A stretch of 64,000 bases of DNA, from assembly GCF_024158745.1 (NCBI RefSeq), contig NZ_JAMZAW010000022.1, positions 62,001 through 126,000 on the forward strand, written 5' to 3'. The notes below the pieces were generated by a model. It worked only from the letters and a program-made list of their open reading frames with translations. It was not told the origin of the DNA and ran no database searches. Positions 10,959 through 18,600 of the stretch are shown in pieces. This DNA is from Paenibacillus tyrphae. GTDB lineage: Bacteria > Bacillota > Bacilli > Paenibacillales > NBRC-103111. Numbering within the stretch: position 1 is the stretch's first letter; each line of letters opens with the position of its first letter. Position numbers and translations under genes: made by a program.

Positions 10959-11068
10959 CGCTTCACCCGCCTAGTTTACAACTGTAACAATCTTTAACAA
11001 TTATACTATAAGCGGATACACAAAAACAGATCCCCGGCTGACGACAAGTGCGACTTGCATTAATTCTT

Positions 11069-12280
11069 TTACCGGCTCGCCGATACGTTCTTCTCCCAAT
11101 CGACTCTATACGAGTACATCCAGTCGGATGCCTTCGGATTCGCGAATAGCTTGAGGAACACCGGCGTCGTCAGATCCCGGAACCACTGTTGGAGCGAACC
11201 CGTTACATGCTTGCCGGAATCGCCGTGCCGCCCCACGCCGTACATTTTGACGGTGCGCTCGCGCCTGAGCTGCTCGTAGGTTGCGAAGGCATGCTCCGCG
11301 TTAGGGATATCCCGCAAACATTTTGCCAGAACCATGGCATCCTCCAGCGCCATCGAGGCCCCTTGACCGGAGCTGGGGGAAATCGCATGCGCCGCATCGC
11401 CGACCAGAGCAATCGGTCCCTTGTGCCAATGGGAAGGCTGCCGGGGAAGAGCGTAGGATGGGAAAAATGGAAACGTCGTTTCCGCTCCCTCAATGATTTT
11501 CCGGATCATAGGCTGGTCGTCTTTGTAAATGTCCAGCATCATCTTTTTGCGCTCTGCCTCGGTAATGTCTTTGAATGCATCTCTGGCAGGTTCATTCGCT
11601 TGCGGCCAATTCGTATACCAATAAATGAAACCGGTAGGGCTGACGTGATATCCGAAAAAGGCCCGTTTGCAGAAAATGAAGTGAATCGTTTCCGGCTCGC
11701 TGGGAACTTCAACACCTGAGGTATATCCTCCGCTGTTGATTAACCCGGTAAAGGCTGGGCCTTGAAATCCCGGATCGATGATCTGACGGGTACGCGAATG
11801 AACGCCGTCGCAGCCGATCAGGTAGTCCCCGGAGACGCTGGTGCCGTCCTGGAAAGTCGCAACGGCTCCTCCTTCCGCGGCTGCCTTAATATCTTCCAGC
11901 TTTTTGCCGCGAAGGATGGAAATGCCCTGGCGTTCGACTTCATCCGAGATGATGTTGCCTAGAGGAACGCGCTTGATAAAAACGCTTTTCAAGCCCCCTC
12001 CCGCCAAAACGCCGCCGCCCAAATGCTTCCCCCTTCCATTCCACATCTTCCATTTACTTACCACGGATCCTTCCTTCAAGACCGCTTGGTCAAGTCCAAG
12101 CTCCTGCAGGACAGCCAACCCGTTGCAGGATAAAGTAAGCGAGACCCCCTCCGAAGATGTTCGGGTTTCGTAAATCTCCGTCTCAATGCCCGCTCGTTTC
12201 AGAAACAGGGCGAGCGCGGGTCCGGCAATTCCGCCTCCGATGATCAGCGCTTTTTTCTTTGCTTTGGGATTAGTCAGCAT
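11069..12280 (-). CDS. FAD-dependent monooxygenase (PHBH/TetX-like)
   Basis: 403 residues of a class A flavoprotein hydroxylase. The Rossmann GxGxxG motif is at residues 14-19 (LIIGGGIAGPALALFLKRAG), the DG motif is LIGCDGVHSRTRQ near 170, and the second FAD motif is ALVGDAAHAISPSSGQGASM near 300. Such enzymes hydroxylate small aromatics or antibiotics using NAD(P)H and O2; the substrate cannot be told. The ATG follows GGAGGAAAGTTAGT. The upstream gene on the same strand, 39 bases away, is a PadR regulator, and the octamer CATACTAA lies on both starts, suggesting shared control. Confidence 0.85.
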   Translation of the reverse strand: MLTNPKAKKKALIIGGGIAGPALALFLKRAGIETEIYETRTSSEGVSLTLSCNGLAVLQELGLDQAVLKEGSVVSKWKMWNGRGKHLGGGVLAGGGLKSVFIKRVPLGNIISDEVERQGISILRGKKLEDIKAAAEGGAVATFQDGTSVSGDYLIGCDGVHSRTRQIIDPGFQGPAFTGLINSGGYTSGVEVPSEPETIHFIFCKRAFFGYHVSPTGFIYWYTNWPQANEPARDAFKDITEAERKKMMLDIYKDDQPMIRKIIEGAETTFPFFPSYALPRQPSHWHKGPIALVGDAAHAISPSSGQGASMALEDAMVLAKCLRDIPNAEHAFATYEQLRRERTVKMYGVGRHGDSGKHVTGSLQQWFRDLTTPVFLKLFANPKASDWMYSYRVDWEKNVSASR

Positions 12281-12319
12281 ACTAACTTTCCTCCACGTAT
12301 GAGTGATGATGTACGACAG

Positions 12320-12901
12320 CTACTCTTTGCTGTTGAGACGCATCGCAATTTCACGCAGCCACGCTTCATCCCAGTCGAGATTTCCATTCTGCAAATCGTC
12401 GCTGATAGAGCGTACCCATTGCCATTCAGCCGTCAGCACGGCCCGCTTATACTCGGTTTCAAGCATGAACAATCTGGGGATAGTATCTTTGTAGGTTTGC
12501 AGATCCGAGCTTACGCGTTGAATTTCTTTTTCAAGAAGAAGCGATCTTCGTTCCAACTGCTTCAAGACGTCATCCGGCGTCAATAGAGACAGGAAAGATA
12601 CGGCAACGGGAAAATCGGGGAACTCTTGAGAAGGTACAGACAGCATATCCCGAAGCCATTCCCGAAATAGCTTCCGACCGTCCTCCGTAGATTCGTAAAC
12701 CGTACGGTCGGGTTTTCCGGGTTCTTTCAACGTTTCACGAACAGCGATCAATCCGTCCCGCAGCAAGCGATCGATCGTTTGATAAATACTCGTACGTTGG
12801 CGTACGTTAATCACTTCATCCTTTCCTCTTTCTTTAAGCAGCTGCTGCATTCGGTACGGGTGCATCGGTTCACCACTTCCGAACTTGAAAAGGCATAGCA
12901 T
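12320..12901 (-). CDS. PadR-family transcriptional regulator
   Basis: 193 residues. The N-terminal PadR winged helix is at 1-80 (GEPMHPYRMQQLLKERG, then TSIYQTIDRLLRDGLIAVRE, with the wing PDRTVYESTEDGRKLF). A long C-terminal helical dimerisation region follows, as in the PadR-s2/AphA class. No in-frame start exists upstream of 12901, and no clear ribosome-binding site precedes it. PadR proteins usually repress a neighbouring detoxification gene; here the adjacent monooxygenase is the natural candidate. Base composition in this stretch is lower in GC than in the flanking operons. Confidence 0.85.
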   Translation of the reverse strand: MLCLFKFGSGEPMHPYRMQQLLKERGKDEVINVRQRTSIYQTIDRLLRDGLIAVRETLKEPGKPDRTVYESTEDGRKLFREWLRDMLSVPSQEFPDFPVAVSFLSLLTPDDVLKQLERRSLLLEKEIQRVSSDLQTYKDTIPRLFMLETEYKRAVLTAEWQWVRSISDDLQNGNLDWDEAWLREIAMRLNSKE

Positions 12902-12931
12902 ACTAAATTATTATGTTCATTATCATACTAA
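12885..12931. promoter_or_regulatory. Divergent padR/lgt control region with CATACTAA repeats
   Basis: CATACTAA occurs at 12899-12906 and 12924-12931, a 25-base (about two helical turns) direct repeat, and again at 12278-12285 over the start of the monooxygenase. A rightward promoter TTGAAA (12885-12890), 17-base spacer, TTATTA (12908-12913) overlaps the repeats. The three octamers are candidate PadR sites. Their identity is visible; binding is inferred. Confidence 0.5.
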
Positions 12932-13743
12932 CGCAGAAAGAAGTGGCCGGATTGCATCAGTATATTGCACACCTAGGTTCTTTTCCCATTCGTTCGTACA
13001 GCATCTTGTTTGTTTTGGCGATTATCCTTGGCGTTGGATTTACGATCACTTTAGCCAAGCTGCAAAAAAAAGATCATTTGGCAGAGCATTTGATGAACTT
13101 GATTGTGCCGATGATGATCGGAGCCATTATCGGTTCAAGATTTTGGACGGTATTTTTCTTTGATTGGGAGTTTTACTCCAAACATCCGGGAGAGATTATC
13201 GCGATATGGCATGGCGGTTTGTCAATTCAAGGTGGAGTGATAGGGGCTATTCTCGTAGGGATCTGGTATGTTCGAAAGCACAAACTATCGTTTTGGGAGA
13301 TGGCAGACTTATGTGCCCCGGGTCTCATTCTTGCCCAAAGCATCGGCCGCGATGCCAACTTAATGAACGGCGATGCTTTCGGAGATCCGACAGGCGGCAA
13401 TTTTGGCATTCTGTATCCCGAAGGCACCAACGCAAGAGCCACCTATGGCGATCAGCCGCTATGGCCCGCCGAAGTATGGGAAGGACAAATGGATATTATT
13501 ATTTTTGCCCTGCTCATGATTCTTTTGAGAAAAAAAATAAAACGCGGCTATTTGTTTCTTGCGTACAATATCCTCTACAATATAGGACGATTCCTGCTGG
13601 AAATGCTGCGCGGCGATTCGCCAAGGTATTTATTTCATTGGACGGCAGCGCAATGGACATCGGCAACGATCGTTGTTCTTTCCTTAGGCATTGGCGTTTA
13701 CCTTCATTTTCGAGCTCCCCAAACGAAAGAAGGCATGGCCTAG
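12913..13743 (+). CDS. lgt: Prolipoprotein diacylglyceryl transferase (possible second Lgt)
   Basis: Transfers diacylglycerol from phosphatidylglycerol to the lipobox cysteine of prelipoproteins in the membrane. The Lgt signatures are present: the membrane motif IAIWHGGLSIQGGVIGAI near residue 97, the Lgt loop SIGRDANLMNGDAFGDPTGG near 140, and about seven membrane spans. Up to 276 residues. The ATG at 12913 overlaps the likely -10 box and has no ribosome-binding site. A TTG at 12952 (LHQYIAHLGSFPI) fits both the promoter and the length of known Lgt, so the true start may be there. AT-rich relative to its neighbours, unlinked to hprK or other usual lgt partners, so it may be an extra copy. 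Confidence 0.85.
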   Translation: MFIIILTQKEVAGLHQYIAHLGSFPIRSYSILFVLAIILGVGFTITLAKLQKKDHLAEHLMNLIVPMMIGAIIGSRFWTVFFFDWEFYSKHPGEIIAIWHGGLSIQGGVIGAILVGIWYVRKHKLSFWEMADLCAPGLILAQSIGRDANLMNGDAFGDPTGGNFGILYPEGTNARATYGDQPLWPAEVWEGQMDIIIFALLMILLRKKIKRGYLFLAYNILYNIGRFLLEMLRGDSPRYLFHWTAAQWTSATIVVLSLGIGVYLHFRAPQTKEGMA

Positions 13744-13775
13744 CCATCCATGACTGACTTCAAAATATTTTTCAG

Positions 13776-13801
13776 GTCGCGAAAATCGCGGCTTTTTTTT
13801 C
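13776..13801 (+). terminator. Intrinsic terminator after lgt
   Basis: A compact GC stem (GTCGCGA/TCGCGGC, AA loop) is followed by eight T residues, 33 bases past the lgt stop. Confidence 0.85.
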
Positions 13802-13832
13802 TTGACCCTCCCCTTGGAGGAGTCTGTACACT
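13802..13832 (+). promoter_or_regulatory. MerR-type promoter with 19-base spacer and operator
   Basis: TTGACC (13802-13807) and TACACT (13827-13832) are separated by 19 bases. The spacer contains the dyad CTCC-CCTTGG-AGGAG. Overlong spacers with a central dyad are the hallmark of MerR-family targets, where the regulator untwists DNA. It lies directly before the MerR gene, implying autoregulation. Confidence 0.75.
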
Positions 13833-13859
13833 AAAATTCGAAAGGAGGAACACGACATA

Positions 13860-14612
13860 CTGTACACGGTCAAAGAAATATCTTCATTGTCCGGCGTAAC
13901 CGTCAAGACGCTGCATCATTACCATAAAATCGGGCTTCTGCTGCCCTGCGAGGTCAGCGAAGCGGGATACCGGTTATATGGGATGAAAGAGCTGGAACGT
14001 CTGCAGCACATTTTGTTTTACCGGGAATTAGAACTTCCTTTGAAGGAAATCGCGCGGCTCCTTGAGGAGGAACCTGAGCGGCACTCGATTCTCGCGCGGC
14101 AGGAGGAACTGCTTCTGCTCCGCAAGCAAAGGCTGGAAACGATCATTCAAACCTTACAACAATCCATGTCCAGCATGGAGAAGGGAGAAATCATGAATAG
14201 CAAAGATATGTTCAAAGGATTCGAAAGCGCGCAGGAATGGGAAGAGGCATTGGAGGAACAGAATCTGCATTTGAAGGACGCCTACGGCTACGACATGCTC
14301 GATTCCGCAGAAATCGATGCGCAAAGCATGAATGAGCAGGCTCTAGAGGCAGCGGCATTTATGAATCATATCGCAGAAGCTTTGCGTACGGGGATCAAGC
14401 ACAGTGAAGCGGAAATCCAGCGGCTGATCCGGGAGCACCTTGTCTTTATGAACAAGCACGGACATACCGTCACTCCTGCGGATTTTGCAGCCCAAACGCG
14501 CTTTTTCCTCGGCGACGACTTTCATCTTCGCATGCTGGAAGGCCAGCAAACCGGATTGGCGTATTATTTGTCCGCAGCAGCCGAGTCCTATGCGGCGGCA
14601 GAACAACAATAA
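13860..14612 (+). CDS. MerR-family regulator with TipAS-like effector domain
   Basis: About 250 residues. The N-terminal MerR domain reads YTVKEISSLSGVTVKTLHHY and continues KIGLLLPCEVSEAGYRLYG. A coiled coil spans about 80-115, and a C-terminal TipAS domain (Thr/helical antibiotic-binding fold; LVFMNKHGHTVTPADFAAQT) follows. Relatives (TipA, Mta, SkgA) activate multidrug responses. The reading frame up to YTVKEI has no ATG, GTG or TTG: after AGGAGGAA the codons are ATA CTG TAC, so translation should begin at CTG 13860 (given here) or ATA 13857. Starting at TTG 13887 would delete the first helix of the DNA-binding domain. Confidence 0.8.
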   Translation: MYTVKEISSLSGVTVKTLHHYHKIGLLLPCEVSEAGYRLYGMKELERLQHILFYRELELPLKEIARLLEEEPERHSILARQEELLLLRKQRLETIIQTLQQSMSSMEKGEIMNSKDMFKGFESAQEWEEALEEQNLHLKDAYGYDMLDSAEIDAQSMNEQALEAAAFMNHIAEALRTGIKHSEAEIQRLIREHLVFMNKHGHTVTPADFAAQTRFFLGDDFHLRMLEGQQTGLAYYLSAAAESYAAAEQQ

Positions 14613-14636
14613 CTGAACTAGTCGCCCAAAAATTCA

Positions 14637-14672
14637 CAGCTCCCTTCCGCACAGGAAAGGAGCTGTTTTTTT
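14637..14672 (+). terminator. Intrinsic terminator after MerR gene
   Basis: CAGCTCC/GGAGCTG stem with a 15-base loop followed by seven or eight T residues. Confidence 0.85.
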
Positions 14673-14690
14673 GCGAGTCGATACGGCCCG

Positions 14691-14873
14691 CTACTCTTGA
14701 ATCGCCGAGTTGTACATGCTCAGAAAGATGGGCGACAGCGGATAAAATACCGTTTCCGAGCATTTATAGCACTCCGTATGATGGCAATCCGCCAGCTCCT
14801 CTACCGTTTCGCCGCAGCGGCTGCAGCACTTGGCCGGAAGCTGCTCGTAAAATTTCGTCGATGATTGAAGCAT
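14691..14873 (-). CDS. YhfH-family small zinc-ribbon protein
   Basis: 60 residues with four cysteines in two pairs (CCSRCG and CYKC) plus histidines. The N-terminus, STKFYEQLPAKCCSRCGETVEE, matches the short YhfH family of Bacillales. The C-terminal tail (VFYPLSPIFLSMYNSAIQE) is longer than in B. subtilis YhfH. The ATG follows GGAGGAGAAGGAAT. Function of the family is not known; metal binding is inferred from the cysteine pattern. It is convergent with the MerR gene and upstream of none of the aceB message. Confidence 0.7.
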   Translation of the reverse strand: MLQSSTKFYEQLPAKCCSRCGETVEELADCHHTECYKCSETVFYPLSPIFLSMYNSAIQE

Positions 14874-14892
14874 ATTCCTTCTCCTCCATTCA

Positions 14893-16494
14893 TTATAAAT
14901 GCGCGTAGCTTGGGATGGTCAAAAAGTCCTCGAATGTTGTGGATGTCGTCATATCGCTAAACAGCGTCTTCGCCAGAATATATTGTCCTTGATCGAACCG
15001 CTCGGCGCCGACGCGCTCCCGAATCGCCTTCAGCTCTTCTTCAAGCAGCTCTCCGAACAGCTCGGCCGTGACTTTGCGTCCGTCCTCCAGAATGCCCTTC
15101 GGATGATGAATCCACTGCCACAGCTGCGCCCGCGAAATTTCCGCGGTAGCTACGTCCTCCATCAGGTTGCGGATCGGCACCGCGCCGTAGCCCCGCAGCC
15201 ACGCTTCCAAGTAGTGAAGCCCGACATGAATGTTCGTGCGAACGCCGGCTTCCGTAATCGGTCCCTGCGGAACTTCGAGCAGGTCGGCGGCCGTCACTTC
15301 GATGCCCGTCAGTTGCCGGTCGATCTGATTGGGCGACGGCATCAGGCGGTCGAACACTTCCCGGGCGACCGGCACAAGGCCCGGATGGGCGACCCACGTC
15401 CCGTCATGCCCTTGCGTCGCTTCGCGCGTCTTATCCGCACGGACCTTCCGCATGGCCTCCTCGTTGGCTTCGGGATCGTCCTTGATCGGAATTTGCGCGG
15501 CCATACCGCCGATGCAGGGCGCTCCCCGCTTGTGGCACGTCTGGATCGCCAGCAGCGAATAGGCCCGCATAAACGGCGATTCCATCGTCACCAGGCCGCG
15601 GTCCGGCAAAATGACATGCTCCTGGTTTCTGAGCTTTTTGATGTAGCTGAAAATATAGTCCCAGCGTCCGCAGTTAAGACCTGCGCTGTGCTCCCGCAGC
15701 TCATACAAGATTTCGTCCATTTCAAAAGCCGCCAGAATCGTCTCGATCAGCACCGTCGCTTTGATCGTGCCTACGGGAATGCCCAGCTTCTCTTCGGCAA
15801 AGGTGAAGACATCGTTCCACAATCTCGCTTCCAGATGACTTTCCAGCTTCGGCAAGTAGAAGTACGGGGCGCTCCCCCGATCCAGCAGTTCTTGCGCGTT
15901 GTGGAAGAAGAACAGACCGAAATCGAATAGTCCCGCCGACATCGGACGCTGATCGATCCATACGTGCTTTTCTTCCAAATGCCAGCCACGGGGGCGAACT
16001 TTCAGCACGGCCGTCTGCTCGTTCAGTGCATACGTCTTGCCTTCCGGCGACTCGTATCGAATCGTTCGCCGCACGGCGTCCCGCATGTTGATTTGCCCTT
16101 CGATGCAATTGCTCCACTGCGGCGAGTTCGCGTCTTCAAAATCCGCCATATACAGCTTCGCGCCGGAATTCAGCGCGTTAATGACCATTTTCCGGTCGCC
16201 GGCAGGCCCGGTGATCTCGACTCTGCGGTCGGTCAGATCGGGCGGGATCGGCGCAATGCGCCAATCCCCGCTGCGAACGTCCGCCGTCTCCTTCAAAAAA
16301 TCGGGCAGTTCCCCCGCATCGATCCGCTCCTGCCGCTCTTCCCGCTGTTTCAGCAAGGAGAGACGCCGATGACCGAATTTTTTCTCCAATTCCGCTATAA
16401 ATTCCAGCGCGTCGGGAGTCAAGATTTCAAAGTAAGCCGGGTTATGCATTCGGCCCTTCAGCAGCACGCCTTGTGAAACCGCATGATACGTCAT
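14893..16494 (-). CDS. aceB: Malate synthase A
   Basis: 533 residues; condenses glyoxylate and acetyl-CoA to malate in the glyoxylate shunt. Landmarks are KLYMADFEDANSPQW near 105, VRPRGWHLEEKHVWID near 165, IKATVLIETILAAFEMDEIL near 245 (metal-binding Glu), the GRWDYIFSYIKK segment, and the C-terminal catalytic Asp region EDVATAEISRAQLWQWIHH. The ATG at 16494 is chosen because AAGGAGG overlaps the aceA stop with 8-base spacing. An upstream in-frame start at 16518 would overlap aceA and bury that site. Co-transcribed with aceA. Confidence 0.96.
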   Translation of the reverse strand: MTYHAVSQGVLLKGRMHNPAYFEILTPDALEFIAELEKKFGHRRLSLLKQREERQERIDAGELPDFLKETADVRSGDWRIAPIPPDLTDRRVEITGPAGDRKMVINALNSGAKLYMADFEDANSPQWSNCIEGQINMRDAVRRTIRYESPEGKTYALNEQTAVLKVRPRGWHLEEKHVWIDQRPMSAGLFDFGLFFFHNAQELLDRGSAPYFYLPKLESHLEARLWNDVFTFAEEKLGIPVGTIKATVLIETILAAFEMDEILYELREHSAGLNCGRWDYIFSYIKKLRNQEHVILPDRGLVTMESPFMRAYSLLAIQTCHKRGAPCIGGMAAQIPIKDDPEANEEAMRKVRADKTREATQGHDGTWVAHPGLVPVAREVFDRLMPSPNQIDRQLTGIEVTAADLLEVPQGPITEAGVRTNIHVGLHYLEAWLRGYGAVPIRNLMEDVATAEISRAQLWQWIHHPKGILEDGRKVTAELFGELLEEELKAIRERVGAERFDQGQYILAKTLFSDMTTSTTFEDFLTIPSYAHL

Positions 16495-16507
16495 CGCCTC
16501 GGCCTCC

Positions 16508-17794
16508 TTAGCCCGCAAACTGTTCCGCTTCGGTAGAATCCTTGAGCGCCGTCGTCACGGAATCGCCTCCGGACAAGACAAGCGACACTTCATCGAAGTA
16601 GCCGGTTCCGACTTCGCGCTGGTGGCGGGTCGCTTCGTAGCCGTAGCGCTCGCTGGCGAACTCCGACTGTTGCAGCTCCGAGTAGGCGGCCATTCCGTGG
16701 TCGCGGTACCCTCTGGCCAATTCGAACATGCTGTGGTTCAACGAATGGAAGCCGGCCAGCGTCACGAATTGGAATTTGTAGCCCATCTTTCCTAATTCCC
16801 GCTGGAACGCCGCGATCGTCGCATCGTCCAGCTTCTTCTTCCAGTTGAACGAAGGCGAGCAGTTGTAGGCGAGCAGCTTGCCAGGGTACTTCGCGTGGAT
16901 CGCTTCCGCAAACCGCCGCGCTTCCTCCAGATTCGGCTCGGACGTTTCGCACCAGACCATATCGGCATAAGGAGCGTATGCGAGACCGCGGGAAATGGCT
17001 TGGTCCAGCCCGTCTTTGACATAATAGAAGCCTTCCGGCGAACGCTCGCCTGTCAGGAACGGCTTGTCATTATCGTCGATATCGCTGGTCAACAGCTTAG
17101 CCGCATTTGCATCCGTTCTGGCGATGATAATCGTATCGACGCCCATGACGTCGGCAGCGAGCCTGGCGGCGATCAGATGGCGGACCGCCTGCCGGGTAGG
17201 CAGCAGCACCTTGCCGCCCATATGACCGCATTTCTTCTCGGAGGAGAGCTGATCCTCGAAGTGAACGGCCGCCGCTCCCGCTTCGATCATCGCTTTCATT
17301 AATTCGAAGACGTTGAGCGGTCCGCCGAAGCCCGCTTCGGCATCAGCCACGATCGGCAGGAAAAAGTCGATGTTCTCTTTCCCTTCCGCATTCTGGATTT
17401 GATCCGCTCTTTGCAGCGTCTGATTGATCCGCTTGACTACGGCAGGTACGCTGTTTGCGGGATACAGGCTTTGGTCGGGATACATCTGGCCGCTCAGGTT
17501 GGCGTCTGCCGCCACCTGCCAGCCGCTGAGATAAATGGCCTTCAGTCCGGCCTTCGCCTGCTGGAGAGCTTGATTGCCTGTCAGAGCGCCAAGGGCATGA
17601 ACGTAATCCTCCGTATGAACCAGCTTCCACAGCTTCTCCGCTCCCCGCTGTGCCAGCGTGTGCTCGATCAGTACCGAGCCCCGCAAGCGAAGTACGTCTT
17701 CCGGACTGTAAGGGCGCCGTACCCCTTCGTACCGTTTGGAATTCCATTTTTGCTGAAGCTGTTCCGATTGCGCTTTACGATTATTGGTTGTCAT
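16508..17794 (-). CDS. aceA: Isocitrate lyase
   Basis: 428 residues; cleaves isocitrate to succinate and glyoxylate. The catalytic signature SSEKKCGHMGGKVLLPT is intact near residue 187. WQVAADANLSGQMYPDQSLY, IVADAEAGFGG and the C-terminal NCSPSFNW and GYKFQFVTLAGFHSLN segments are also present. The ATG follows AGGAGGGCAAAAAGG. First large gene of the aceA-aceB pair; beta-oxidation genes nearby supply the acetyl-CoA this shunt uses. A near-cre sequence (TGATAGCGATTGGA, 17846-17859, one fixed base off) lies about 52 bases upstream and may add catabolite control. Confidence 0.97.
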   Translation of the reverse strand: MTTNNRKAQSEQLQQKWNSKRYEGVRRPYSPEDVLRLRGSVLIEHTLAQRGAEKLWKLVHTEDYVHALGALTGNQALQQAKAGLKAIYLSGWQVAADANLSGQMYPDQSLYPANSVPAVVKRINQTLQRADQIQNAEGKENIDFFLPIVADAEAGFGGPLNVFELMKAMIEAGAAAVHFEDQLSSEKKCGHMGGKVLLPTRQAVRHLIAARLAADVMGVDTIIIARTDANAAKLLTSDIDDNDKPFLTGERSPEGFYYVKDGLDQAISRGLAYAPYADMVWCETSEPNLEEARRFAEAIHAKYPGKLLAYNCSPSFNWKKKLDDATIAAFQRELGKMGYKFQFVTLAGFHSLNHSMFELARGYRDHGMAAYSELQQSEFASERYGYEATRHQREVGTGYFDEVSLVLSGGDSVTTALKDSTEAEQFAG

Positions 17795-17871
17795 CCTTTT
17801 TGCCCTCCTGAAATTGGTTATGAGTATTTATGAGTGATTACGATGTGATAGCGATTGGAAATCGATACGGA

Positions 17872-18045
17872 CTACTCGTGGCTTTCTACGTAGCCGTTGC
17901 CGCAGCACCAGAAGCAGATGGTAACCTTCGTGCCGAAAGCGTCCCGGTATTCCGGGGTTTGCTTTTCGTCGTTCTTGGATACGCCGCCGGAATGAAAGTT
18001 AGGGGATTCAATTTCGCCGTGACCGTGACATATCGGACAATTCAT
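17872..18045 (-). CDS. Small zinc-finger protein (CxxCxGxG)
   Basis: 57 residues, beginning MNCPICHGHGEIESPN. Two CxxC pairs (CPIC, CFWC), each followed by Gly-x-Gly (CHGHGE, CCGNGY), imitate half of a DnaJ-type zinc finger. The ATG at 18045 is chosen because GGAGGTAGTTCAT precedes it. A strong promoter and a multi-copy half-site operator lie upstream. The aceA start is 77 bases downstream on the same strand with no obvious terminator between, so some read-through into aceAB is possible. Function unknown. Confidence 0.65.
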   Translation of the reverse strand: MNCPICHGHGEIESPNFHSGGVSKNDEKQTPEYRDAFGTKVTICFWCCGNGYVESHE

Positions 18046-18100
18046 ATGAACTACCTCCATTTGTTATTATTATAGTACAGTGTTTTTGTTTGATGAGGTT

Positions 18101-18167
18101 ATTATATAACAAGATTCCAAACTGTTCAATACTGTTTTTAAAATTTTTTCACTGTTTTATAACAGTG
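18101..18167 (-). promoter_or_regulatory. Promoter with an array of AACAGT half-sites
   Basis: On the minus strand, TTGAAC, a 17-base spacer and TATAAT (plus-strand 18129 down to 18101) make a near-consensus promoter for the small zinc-finger gene. Four AACAGT/ACTGTT half-sites cluster around the -35 box: a perfect dyad CACTGTT-TTAT-AACAGTG at 18150-18167 and two more in the 18121-18136 stretch. The spacing around -35 suggests a dedicated DNA-binding regulator that is not encoded beside it. Confidence 0.65.
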
Positions 18168-18214
18168 TATGCGAAACAGGCTTTGCTGCATGCTCCAAAC
18201 CCGCGATACAACGC

Positions 18215-18250
18215 AAAAAAGCGGCTCCTCCCTTTCGGGAAAAGCCGCTT
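18215..18250 (-). terminator. Intrinsic terminator for the small gene at 18274-18462
   Basis: AAGCGGCT/AAGCCGCTT stem. Read leftward it is followed by six T residues. Confidence 0.8.
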
Positions 18251-18273
18251 CTCGGACGTGCATTGAACCCATG

Positions 18274-18462
18274 TTACTCCGACGAAGAGCGCGCCCGCTC
18301 CGAACCGGAATCGTCCGTTTCTCCGGCGAGGCCGTCCATCACCCGCTCTACGAATTTGCTGATTCCATCGGTCGCTGCCATATCCTCCTGATCCGGAGGC
18401 GTTGTAACGCTGTTATTCGTAAAATGTTCGAAATACCCTTCTTGTTGTTCTTCCCGCTCCAT
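18274..18462 (-). CDS. Small acidic protein of unknown function
   Basis: 62 residues beginning MEREEQQEGYFEHFTNNSVT, rich in Glu, Asp and Ser and ending DSGSERARSSSE. There is no signal peptide, membrane span or cysteine. The ATG at 18462 is supported by GGAGG six bases upstream, and an intrinsic terminator follows the stop, so it looks like a true monocistronic gene. I do not recognise the family. Confidence 0.55.
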   Translation of the reverse strand: MEREEQQEGYFEHFTNNSVTTPPDQEDMAATDGISKFVERVMDGLAGETDDSGSERARSSSE

Positions 18463-18535
18463 CGCAAACCTCCACCTGTCAAGATGTGGATAGGGTTGAC
18501 ACCCCGCGCGATATTTATTCACTTAACAAAACAAA

Positions 18536-18567
18536 CTCCCTTATCGCCGGTATGGCAATAAAGGGAG
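18536..18567 (-). terminator. Terminator after the siderophore importer operon
   Basis: CTCCCTTAT/ATAAAGGGAG stem lying just past the yclQ stop. Read leftward a T-rich tract (GTTTGTTTTG) follows. Confidence 0.65.
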
Positions 18568-18600
18568 CTTGGTTCATTGGGCAGCGCTATGGCAGTACGA

